Shown here piece by piece: positions 23,201 to 29,806 of a stretch of 32,140 bases of DNA. Positions within the stretch are counted from its first letter, which is position 1, and every line of letters begins with the position of its first letter. The translations under genes were made by a program, and so were the position numbers. This DNA is from MedAcidi-G1 sp002713545 (lineage in GTDB: Bacteria; Actinomycetota; Acidimicrobiia; Acidimicrobiales; MedAcidi-G1), in contig CAXGYF010000020.1 in assembly GCA_964013895.1 (NCBI GenBank), positions 1 to 32,140 of the forward strand, read 5' to 3'. The notes below the pieces were generated by a model that saw only the letters and a list, made by a program, of their open reading frames with translations, did no database searches and had not been told where the DNA came from.

Positions 23201-24760
23201 CTAAGGCCAATCAATTTTCGAGATCTCATCTCGTAACTGGTATTTAAGAATTTTCAATGTCGGATTTCTAGGTAATAAACCGTCATAGTTGATTAGTTGT
23301 TCTGGGATTTTTTGTTTCATCAACCCTTCAGATTCACAAATTTCAATCATTTCTTCTAACTCCAGTGGGTCGCTACCTTCAGCTAGTTCCACAACAGCAC
23401 AAACCCTCTCCCCTCTTTCTTTATCTGGAAGACCTACAACTGCTACAGCTGCGACTTTTTGATGGGTGTACAAAATATCTTCTATTTCTTTTGCCGAAAT
23501 GTTTTCACCTTTGCGAATAATGATGTCTTTCACGCGACCGGTTAATGAAACATGCCCGTCTTCTCTCATCACTCCCAAGTCGCCTGTGAGGAATCTTCCA
23601 AGAGAGTCAAACGCTTCATTGTTGAGTTCTGGGTCTTTATAACCTTTAAATAGTTGAGGGCCTCCAACTGCTACTTGCCCTTCTTCTCCTGAGTTGCATG
23701 CTGATCCATCAGGTCTGACTATTGTCACTTCAACACCGAAAACTGGTTTTCCCTCTGTGTGGGCTAATTGTTCTGGATTGTCTTGAGGCGAACCCTGACA
23801 GATCATCGGGCTTTCTGTCATGCCATAACCGTGTGCTACTGGAATACCCATTTCTTCTATGACTTCATAATAAATCTCAGGTGGTTTAGGAGCGCCTCCG
23901 CCTGAGAGCAGTCTGAGGCTTGGTATTAGAGGTGTGCCAGGTTGCTGGCGTTGAGCTCCGAGAAACATAGAGTAAAAAGCTGTGCTCCCTCCCGCCATTG
24001 TGACTCCGTGACGTTTATAAGTTTCGATAGTTGATTCAAGGTCGAATTTTTCGATTAGAACGGCTGGGAATCCATTGGCGAGCATACAGACGAGGTAATC
24101 AGGGCCTCCTATATGTGCGTATGGGAAAGCTATGGAGCCTATGTCTTGCTCTCCCATATTCAGAGCCTTTGCTAGTCCTACTCCCCCTGCGATCAAGCTT
24201 GAATCTGTGTGCATAGCTCCTTTGGGGTCTGAAGTTGTACCTGATGTGTAATAAATCCATCTAATAGATTGTTCTGAATTTGAATTATTTTCTTCAGGAA
24301 GATCCTGAGAGTCACCTTCGGGGAGACTGTCATATACCCGGACTATCTTTGGTGGATTCGCCATATCTGCTGTCGAATTTTTCACCATTTCCTGATAATC
24401 GAACCCATTCCATTCGCCAGGGACTAGAACTAGTTCTGAACTTGTTTGTCGAATACAGAAACCGACTTCTCTTTCACGGTAGATGTGGATGATTGGGTTC
24501 TGAACCGCACCTATTCTCGACAAAGCTAAAGAGGTAACTATCGTTTCTATTCGGGTTGGTAAAACCCATGTCACTGGTGTCCCTTCTCCTACTCCGAGTT
24601 CTATGAAACCTGCAACTGTTTTTTCAACTTTTTCTTTAACTTCTGAGAAAGTTAAGGAACGGTCAGAGTCGTCAATAAGCATTTTTTTGTCACCACTGAG
24701 CTCAACTCGTCTTATAAACAATTCCCAAAAAGTTTTAGCATCATAAATTGGTTCATCCAT
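23201..24760 (-). CDS. AMP-dependent acyl-CoA synthetase
   Basis: A 519-residue class I adenylate-forming enzyme: P-loop IYYTSGTTSDPKGAMHTD (169-186), HGYGMTESP, GRFLTGDLGVMREDGHVSLTGRVKDIIIRKGENISAKEIED (motifs A7-A8), and Lys503 in PRNPTLKILK as the likely adenylation lysine. It resembles cyclohexanecarboxylate/short- or medium-chain ligases (SGGGAPKPPEIYYE region), but the substrate is not assignable. It is distinct from the ligase at 11371 (motifs differ in almost every variable position). The ATG is preceded by TATTTT six nt upstream with no SD, suggesting a leaderless mRNA. It is divergent from the tRNA-Pro gene. Confidence 0.92.
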   Translation of the reverse strand: MDEPIYDAKTFWELFIRRVELSGDKKMLIDDSDRSLTFSEVKEKVEKTVAGFIELGVGEGTPVTWVLPTRIETIVTSLALSRIGAVQNPIIHIYREREVGFCIRQTSSELVLVPGEWNGFDYQEMVKNSTADMANPPKIVRVYDSLPEGDSQDLPEENNSNSEQSIRWIYYTSGTTSDPKGAMHTDSSLIAGGVGLAKALNMGEQDIGSIAFPYAHIGGPDYLVCMLANGFPAVLIEKFDLESTIETYKRHGVTMAGGSTAFYSMFLGAQRQQPGTPLIPSLRLLSGGGAPKPPEIYYEVIEEMGIPVAHGYGMTESPMICQGSPQDNPEQLAHTEGKPVFGVEVTIVRPDGSACNSGEEGQVAVGGPQLFKGYKDPELNNEAFDSLGRFLTGDLGVMREDGHVSLTGRVKDIIIRKGENISAKEIEDILYTHQKVAAVAVVGLPDKERGERVCAVVELAEGSDPLELEEMIEICESEGLMKQKIPEQLINYDGLLPRNPTLKILKYQLRDEISKIDWP

Positions 24761-24766
24761 CTCTAG

Positions 24767-24772
24767 AAAATA
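24767..24772 (-). promoter_or_regulatory. Candidate leaderless -10 (TATTTT) for the acyl-CoA synthetase
   Basis: TATTTT on the minus strand ends 6 nt before the ATG at 24760. No SD is present and no good -35 was found. Confidence 0.4.
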
Positions 24773-24812
24773 ACCGCTTGAAACACTTTTTATGTACTCG
24801 CGGATACATTGC

Positions 24813-24842
24813 TTGACTCCAGAATGGAAATGTGCCTCTACA
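24813..24842 (+). promoter_or_regulatory. Candidate tRNA-Pro promoter (TTGACT, 18 nt, TCTACA)
   Basis: TTGACT (24813-24818) and TCTACA (24837-24842) lie 18 nt apart, 11 nt before the tRNA-Pro 5' end. The -10 is weak; TACACT at 24839 is an alternative with worse spacing. Confidence 0.35.
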
Positions 24843-24852
24843 CTTATCTATT

Positions 24853-24926
24853 CGGGATGTGGCGCAGTCTGGCAGCGCACCTGCTTTGGGAGCAGGGGGT
24901 CGGGAGTTCAAATCTCCCCATCCCGA
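24853..24926 (+). tRNA. tRNA-Pro (anticodon UGG)
   Basis: A 74-nt tRNA with acceptor CGGGATG paired with CATCCCG and discriminator A at 24926. The anticodon stem is CCTGC/GCAGG around loop TTTGGGA, giving TGG at 24887-24889. The T-arm contains AGTTCAAAT. The 3' CCA is not encoded. This tRNA is the substrate of ProS encoded in the same window. Confidence 0.97.
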
Positions 24927-24960
24927 CAAAACAAATCAATAGCAAGGAGTGGCATAGCTT

Positions 24961-25362
24961 ATGAGTGTGATTCCAGAAAGTCACCTTGATTTATTCGATA
25001 TTCCTGTAGTTTGGCATGTCGCCACTATTGGTCCTGATGGAGGACCGCATGTTTCTCCCGTATGGGCGAGTTTTGATGGAACTCACATCAGATTCCCCCA
25101 TAAGTTAGAAAGACAGAAATGGAAAAATTTGCAAAACGATACACGTATTTCTCTGTCCGCCACTGACCCAGAGAATCCCGAACGCTATCTAGAAATACGA
25201 GGCAAACTTGTGGGCTGGGAATCAGACGGAGCTCTTGACTTTCTCGACTCGATGGCTAAAAAATACCGAAACGAGGAACAGTTCCCACGCGAACATGCAG
25301 CTCCGATTGAAGATCGGGTTACAGGGATAATAAAACCAGATAGATGTACTTCAATGGGTTAG
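24961..25362 (+). CDS. PPOX-class F420-dependent oxidoreductase-like protein
   Basis: A 133-residue split-barrel flavin/F420-binding protein. It has VVWHVATIGPDGGPHVSPVWASFDGTHIRFP (about 16-46), the typical LATvgpDGxPhvtPvWf segment, KLERQKWKNLQNDTRISLSATDPENPERYLEIRGKLVGWE, and a late basic segment. This layout is that of small PPOX-class F420-dependent enzymes, not of PdxH itself. The reaction is unknown. AAGGAG about 12 nt upstream is the SD. It shares the F420 theme with the Ddn-family gene at 9415 but is not in its operon. FMN instead of F420 remains possible. Confidence 0.85.
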   Translation: MSVIPESHLDLFDIPVVWHVATIGPDGGPHVSPVWASFDGTHIRFPHKLERQKWKNLQNDTRISLSATDPENPERYLEIRGKLVGWESDGALDFLDSMAKKYRNEEQFPREHAAPIEDRVTGIIKPDRCTSMG

Positions 25363-25384
25363 CTTTCTCCCCCGTTTTGTCAAG

Positions 25385-25390
25385 TAAAAT
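25385..25390 (+). promoter_or_regulatory. Candidate leaderless -10 (TAAAAT) for the sucrase/ferredoxin-like gene
   Basis: TAAAAT (5/6 to TATAAT) ends 6 nt before ATG 25397 with no SD. This is among the strongest leaderless -10 matches in the window. Confidence 0.5.
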
Positions 25391-25396
25391 GATCCT

Positions 25397-26341
25397 ATGG
25401 AGAATCTTTCTGGAAGCATAAACCAACTCCTGCCTTTACCTACTAATGCTCCTACATGTTCTGAACACAGCCAAAGTATCAATTTAGACCCTCGTGGAAC
25501 TGCTTTAAATGTTGATGCTGTCCTTCTAATAGATTTGCCACTCCCCTGGCCCAAACCAGTATTCATACACCCTGATTTAAAAGGTCTTGAATCTTTAATG
25601 CACACTTCAATGGGAGCAACTAGGGTTTTGACCTGCCAACCACGCTCTAATAAAAAAAACTTCACAGTTACGGTTTTCTATAAAGAAAACATAACTTTCG
25701 AAAGATGGGTTTTTGAATTAGAAAATGTCAACTCTCTGATGGAATTAGTCGAAAATCTAATTTTTTCAAAGCCCCAGAATATAAGTTCCGGGAAACAAGT
25801 CACAGATAAGAAAGAAGCCGTTCTACTCTGCACACAAGGAAGTCACGACATCTGCTGTGGTAGCAAAGGAACACGTCTAGCGAATCAAATTGAAGGACAG
25901 GATAACAATTTTGATTTATTTAAAGTAAGTCATTTAGGGGGCCACCGCTTCTCCCCTACAGTAATGACGATGCCAGATGGACGCATGTGGGCAGATCTAG
26001 ATCTCAAGACTCTAAGTTCTATTATCGAAAAAGAAATAGAAATAGAGAAAGTAGCTAAATTTTGCAGAGGCTGGGTAGGCGCCATGAAAGGCCCAGAGCA
26101 GATAGCTGAAATCGAAATTTTTAAACGAATAGGCTGGGAATTAGACGGCAAGAGACGCGATGTTACTGCAAGCACCTCAAACAAAGGTTGGTCTGTTGAA
26201 GTTCTACTTCATAATGAAAGATGGAATGTTGACATTACTCCGGGTAGGCAAGTTCCTACAATCACTTGCAGGTCAGAAGGTGGGATGCCTTTTACAACAG
26301 AGAGTGAGTACATAGTTAATTCAGTTGACAAAGTGAATTAA
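25397..26341 (+). CDS. Sucrase/ferredoxin-like [2Fe-2S] protein
   Basis: A 314-residue member of the sucrase/ferredoxin-like family, a thioredoxin-fold [2Fe-2S] protein. The signature is LLCTQGSHDICCGSKGTRLA (143-162), containing the CxnCC set, followed by HLGGHRFSPTVMTMPDGRMWADL (about 179-201) whose HxxxH pattern completes the cluster site in this family. The N-terminal part has Cys in NAPTCSEHSQS. The name comes from historical annotation; sucrase activity is not expected. Actual electron partners are unknown. No SD; a TAAAAT lies 6 nt before the ATG. A strong inverted repeat follows the stop. Confidence 0.9.
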   Translation: MENLSGSINQLLPLPTNAPTCSEHSQSINLDPRGTALNVDAVLLIDLPLPWPKPVFIHPDLKGLESLMHTSMGATRVLTCQPRSNKKNFTVTVFYKENITFERWVFELENVNSLMELVENLIFSKPQNISSGKQVTDKKEAVLLCTQGSHDICCGSKGTRLANQIEGQDNNFDLFKVSHLGGHRFSPTVMTMPDGRMWADLDLKTLSSIIEKEIEIEKVAKFCRGWVGAMKGPEQIAEIEIFKRIGWELDGKRRDVTASTSNKGWSVEVLLHNERWNVDITPGRQVPTITCRSEGGMPFTTESEYIVNSVDKVN

Positions 26342-26348
26342 CACCAAA

Positions 26349-26374
26349 ACTGTTTTGCCCGCAGCCAAAACAGT
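26349..26374. repeat. Nine-bp inverted repeat after the [2Fe-2S] gene
   Basis: ACTGTTTTG (26349-26357) and CAAAACAGT (26366-26374) pair perfectly around CCCGCAGC. An alternative palindrome CAAAAC-T-GTTTTG overlaps the left arm. No T run follows, so it could be a terminator of weak type or an operator for the aldolase gene 50 nt downstream. Confidence 0.5.
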
Positions 26375-26423
26375 AACTTTAGTGAATTACAATGCTTTTA
26401 AACTAAAGCAGAATTGAGGAATA

Positions 26424-27383
26424 ATGGACACAAGTGCTTTCCGAGGCGGAATACCCGCTTTGATGACTCCATGCAATGAAGACCGTTCTCCTGATTTTGA
26501 TGCCCTAGTTGAAAAAGCATCAGAACTACTTTCAAAAGGAATGAACAGTGTTGTTTACTGTGGCTCTATGGGAGACTGGCCTCTTCTCACGGACAAACAA
26601 CGTCAAGAAGGAGTTGCTCGCTTATGCGAAGCTGACATACCTGTAATAGTCGGCACTGGAGCGCAGAATTCAATTATTGCTTCGGAACATGCAGCTCATG
26701 CCCAATCCGTAGGTGCTAAAGGCTTGATGATTATTCCTCGTGTTCTATCACGTGGAACTTCCTCTTCAGCTCAAAGAAACCATTTTGCTAATATTCTTTC
26801 TTCAGCCCCAGAAGTTCCTGCAGTGATCTACAACAGCCCTTACTACGGTTTTGAAACACGCTCTGAGCTGTTTTTCGATCTACTCGGAGATTTTTCGAAT
26901 CTTGTAGGTTTCAAAGAATTTGGTGGCGCAGAATCACTAAGCTATGCCGCTGAGAATATTACAAACCAGTCAGAATCACTTTTACTGATGGTAGGAGTCG
27001 ATACCCAAGTTTTCCATGGTTATGTAAATTGCGGAGCAGAAGGGGCAATTACCGGTATTGGCAATGTTCTACCTGAAGAAGTTCTAACTCTTTTATCTCT
27101 TTGCGCTCTGGCCCAATCTGGTGACCCGAAAGCAAGACGATACGCTCTGGAGCTAGACGGTGCTCTGCATGTGCTTTCAACCTTTGACGAAGGCCCCGAC
27201 CTAGTTCTTTTCTACAAATACCTACTAGTGCTCAAAGGGGATAGTAGATACGGTCTGCATTTCAGCAATTCTGATGAATTGACTGTGAGTCAAGAGAAAT
27301 ATGCCGAGAAGCAGCTACTACTATTTGAAAAATGGTGGAGTTCTTGGGAAGGAAAAGACTACGCACCCTCAGTAAATGGGTGA
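26424..27383 (+). CDS. Dihydrodipicolinate synthase family aldolase
   Basis: A 319-residue TIM-barrel lyase with the DapA-family Schiff-base Lys164 in LVGFKEFGG and catalytic Tyr136 in VIYNSPYYG. The usual GTTGE substrate loop reads GSMGDWPLLTDKQR (47-60), so the carboxylate-binding Thr pair is changed to Ser-Met. True DapA (about 290 residues) is unlikely. A 2-keto-acid or sugar-acid aldolase/dehydratase of this superfamily is more plausible, but no substrate can be named. ATG 26424 has GAGGA upstream. The gene overlaps the DUF983 gene by 8 nt. Confidence 0.88.
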   Translation: MDTSAFRGGIPALMTPCNEDRSPDFDALVEKASELLSKGMNSVVYCGSMGDWPLLTDKQRQEGVARLCEADIPVIVGTGAQNSIIASEHAAHAQSVGAKGLMIIPRVLSRGTSSSAQRNHFANILSSAPEVPAVIYNSPYYGFETRSELFFDLLGDFSNLVGFKEFGGAESLSYAAENITNQSESLLLMVGVDTQVFHGYVNCGAEGAITGIGNVLPEEVLTLLSLCALAQSGDPKARRYALELDGALHVLSTFDEGPDLVLFYKYLLVLKGDSRYGLHFSNSDELTVSQEKYAEKQLLLFEKWWSSWEGKDYAPSVNG

Positions 27384-27744
27384 CAAAACCAAATCCAACT
27401 CAATAATTCTTCTAAGAGGTGCTGTTGGGTCTTGCCCTTCATGCGGGGCTCGAAAGCTGTTCGGCTCAGGGATGCGTCTTTCCGGAAAGTGCCCTTCTTG
27501 TCAAATGGACTTCGATGGCCCCCCAGGACACTGGGTGGGATCGGTAGGCATAAATACCATTCTTTGTGTGATTTCACTTCTTTTAACGATTATTGCTTCG
27601 ACTTTGTTACTTTGGCCTGATCTAAAAGTAATCCCTATGGCAGTACCTGCTCTGATCGTCGGTCTAGTTTCACCAATCCTGCTTTATCCAATTTCCCAAA
27701 CACTTTGGATCGCAATAGATATCGTTATCCGCAAAGAAATATAA
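27376..27744 (+). CDS. DUF983 membrane protein
   Basis: A 122-residue protein of the DUF983 family: N-terminal LLRGAVGSCPSCGARKLFGSGMRLSGKCPSCQMDFDGPPGHWVG (about 12-54) with two CPSC zinc-ribbon-like pairs, then two hydrophobic segments (about 57-79 and 86-110) that would span the membrane. The function is unknown; the family occurs across many bacteria. ATG 27376 overlaps the aldolase end, so the two are translated as a unit. The stop lies 4 nt from the convergent transporter stop. Confidence 0.87.
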   Translation: MGDKTKSNSIILLRGAVGSCPSCGARKLFGSGMRLSGKCPSCQMDFDGPPGHWVGSVGINTILCVISLLLTIIASTLLLWPDLKVIPMAVPALIVGLVSPILLYPISQTLWIAIDIVIRKEI

Positions 27745-27748
27745 CTTT

Positions 27749-28606
27749 TCAACTGCCAAGAGCGAACATGATGATGGTAATTACACCGAACACCCCACCT
27801 ACCATTTGCAATAATGCAACCTTTTCTTTAAGAAGCCTCCATGCAATAAAAATCGAAACCCCTGGGCATAAACAAATCAAAGCGGTAATCACCGCGGCTG
27901 ATCCTCTTTGATAGGCAACTGCCGCCAACATAAAGGCTGTAGAACTTGTGAAACCTAACAAAAGACCATGACGTAGAACTATATGATCTGGTTTTACACT
28001 GCCGGGCGTAAACAAGGAAACGATTGGTAAAACCGCAGAACCAACTAGAAGGGTAATAAAAGCAGGAAAAACTCCAGCACCATCATCAATGAAAGACTGA
28101 CACAAACCTGCCACCCCGATACAAGTTCCAACTACAACAGCCATTCCAAGAACTGGACTTCTAATTACTTCACTTAGTTTTGGGATACGTCCTTCACCTG
28201 AGAGAAGAACGACAGCGGGAACAGCTGCTATCAAACCAAAAATTTCATACATTGTGGGATTCTGATCTACAAGAGGTCCGATCAGAGTTGGAACAACAAT
28301 TGCTACAAGAGCGAATGAGGGAGAAAAAACGGAAATAGGACCCCTTGCCATACCTAAGTACAACAGCGGTCTAGTGGCGGACATCGATAAACCTGCGAGA
28401 ACTGACCACCACAAATCAGATGAATCAATCGACTCAGGAGGCATAAACAACATGAATAAACCGATAACTATTGTTCCGACGATGGTAGCGACGATAGCCA
28501 TCGACACCGCAGAGCCAGGACGGCCCGACTTTCTTACTCCCACTCCACCTAAAAGATCGCCAATGCCAAAAAATATGGCAGCTAGACCACCTAGTAGAAC
28601 TGTCAT
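27749..28606 (-). CDS. EamA/DMT-family transporter
   Basis: A 285-residue integral membrane protein with about ten hydrophobic segments, arranged as two five-helix halves typical of drug/metabolite transporters. An internal repeat is visible as LLYLGMARGPISVFSPSFALVAIVVPTLIG in half 1 and FMLAAVAYQRGSAAVITALICLCPGVSIFIAWRLLKEKV in half 2, the conserved EamA end pattern with LLKEK. Substrate is unknown. ATG 28606 is preceded by AAGGA. It is divergent from the DUF5654 gene. Confidence 0.9.
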   Translation of the reverse strand: MTVLLGGLAAIFFGIGDLLGGVGVRKSGRPGSAVSMAIVATIVGTIVIGLFMLFMPPESIDSSDLWWSVLAGLSMSATRPLLYLGMARGPISVFSPSFALVAIVVPTLIGPLVDQNPTMYEIFGLIAAVPAVVLLSGEGRIPKLSEVIRSPVLGMAVVVGTCIGVAGLCQSFIDDGAGVFPAFITLLVGSAVLPIVSLFTPGSVKPDHIVLRHGLLLGFTSSTAFMLAAVAYQRGSAAVITALICLCPGVSIFIAWRLLKEKVALLQMVGGVFGVITIIMFALGS

Positions 28607-28736
28607 ATTTTCCTTCTTTTGCTGAGTGCTCTTCAGATTTATAGCTCTTGTTAAATACTAAGAACCTCTAATTGCTAGCACATTTAAGCTAATTTCGTAA
28701 GAATGTCATAAATATAAGAGAGCTAGGAGCTAAAAA

Positions 28737-29024
28737 ATGAGTGACTTTAAAGAAAATATTGAAAAACTAAATATACGCGGAATCATAATGTCATCAGTTA
28801 TGACTGCATTTGGTCTTGTTGTTGCTCTTAGTTGGAAGGATGCAATTAACGAGCTAGTGAATTCGATAATCCCAAATAGTGACAACAGTTCGCTTCTAGG
28901 CATGTTTATAACTGCTCTGGCCGTCACTCTTTTAGTAAGTGCTTTAGCTACATTCGCACTCAAATTCAACAAACGACTTGAACGGCAACTCGAACGCGTA
29001 AACGATCTTTTCGACAGAGATTAG
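28737..29024 (+). CDS. DUF5654 small membrane protein
   Basis: A 95-residue protein with two membrane helices (about 16-33 and 54-76) separated by a short loop, then a charged coiled-coil-like end KFNKRLERQLERVNDLFDRD. The segment VMTAFGLVVALSWKDAINEL matches DUF5654. Function is unknown. It has a clear AGGAG at 28725-28729, seven nt before the ATG. Confidence 0.8.
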   Translation: MSDFKENIEKLNIRGIIMSSVMTAFGLVVALSWKDAINELVNSIIPNSDNSSLLGMFITALAVTLLVSALATFALKFNKRLERQLERVNDLFDRD

Positions 29025-29053
29025 CCACTTCTACCAAAGAGGCGATCTTCGCC

Positions 29054-29059
29054 TACTCT
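29054..29059 (+). promoter_or_regulatory. Candidate leaderless -10 (TACTCT) for the pentapeptide gene
   Basis: TACTCT ends 6 nt before the GTG at 29066, with no SD in the 41-nt intergenic gap. Confidence 0.4.
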
Positions 29060-29065
29060 CTAATT

Positions 29066-29761
29066 GTGAACATTAACGGTCTTTCAATAATACCCGGCGC
29101 TGATCTTGCAGGAGCTGACCTTTCTGACACCTCTCTAGCTTCGATGGACTTAAATAAAGCAAGAATGGCGGGTGTTAACTTAGCCGGATCAGATCTAACA
29201 GAAGCACGGCTTGTGGGCACAGATCTTCGCTACTCAATCTGTCATAAAGCTATTTTTGATAAAGCCGATCTGCACCATGCCAATTTGTGGAACATAGATC
29301 TTAGAGATGCAAGCGCAAAAGAAACTACTTTCTGTAAATGCTGGTTGGGTAATTCAAATTTAGTTAACGCTGATCTCCGAGGAGCCGATTTTGGTGGCGC
29401 CTGGATAACTGCAGCAGATTTATCAAATTCTCTACTTGCAGGTAGTACTTTGGCTGGAGTTTCATTAGCCAGAGCATGCATGAAAGAAACAGACATGACC
29501 GGAACATTCGCTGTAGGCACCGATTTCCGAGGCACAATTCTCAATGGCGCAATTATGAGAGCGGCAAATTTTAGTGGAGCTAACTTCCGTGGAGCTTCAC
29601 TCATTGATGCTGACTTAAGTCTTGCTGATCTGGTGGGAGCTGACTTTCGAGGTGCCCAACTTGATGGGGCTACACTAAACGGGAGTCGACACGACGGAAC
29701 CACCCGCTGGCCAGAAACTTTTAAGCCTTTAACATCAGGTGGAATCGAATCGCATGAGTAA
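29066..29761 (+). CDS. Pentapeptide-repeat protein
   Basis: A 231-residue right-handed quadrilateral beta-helix protein. Repeats of A(D/N)LXX, e.g. GADLAGADLSDTSL and NADLRGADFGG, run almost from residue 10 to 210. The C-terminal HDGTTRWPETFKP is the WPexF cap seen in many such proteins. Some pentapeptide proteins mimic DNA and bind gyrase, but most have no known target; nothing here shows gyrase binding. The GTG start is preceded by TACTCT without SD. It lies 41 nt after DUF5654 and 45 nt before the molybdoenzyme start chosen here. Confidence 0.88.
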   Translation: MNINGLSIIPGADLAGADLSDTSLASMDLNKARMAGVNLAGSDLTEARLVGTDLRYSICHKAIFDKADLHHANLWNIDLRDASAKETTFCKCWLGNSNLVNADLRGADFGGAWITAADLSNSLLAGSTLAGVSLARACMKETDMTGTFAVGTDFRGTILNGAIMRAANFSGANFRGASLIDADLSLADLVGADFRGAQLDGATLNGSRHDGTTRWPETFKPLTSGGIESHE

Positions 29762-29806
29762 TTGCTATTTGTATTACTAAACTCATCTGTAATTAGGGGG
29801 GGAATC

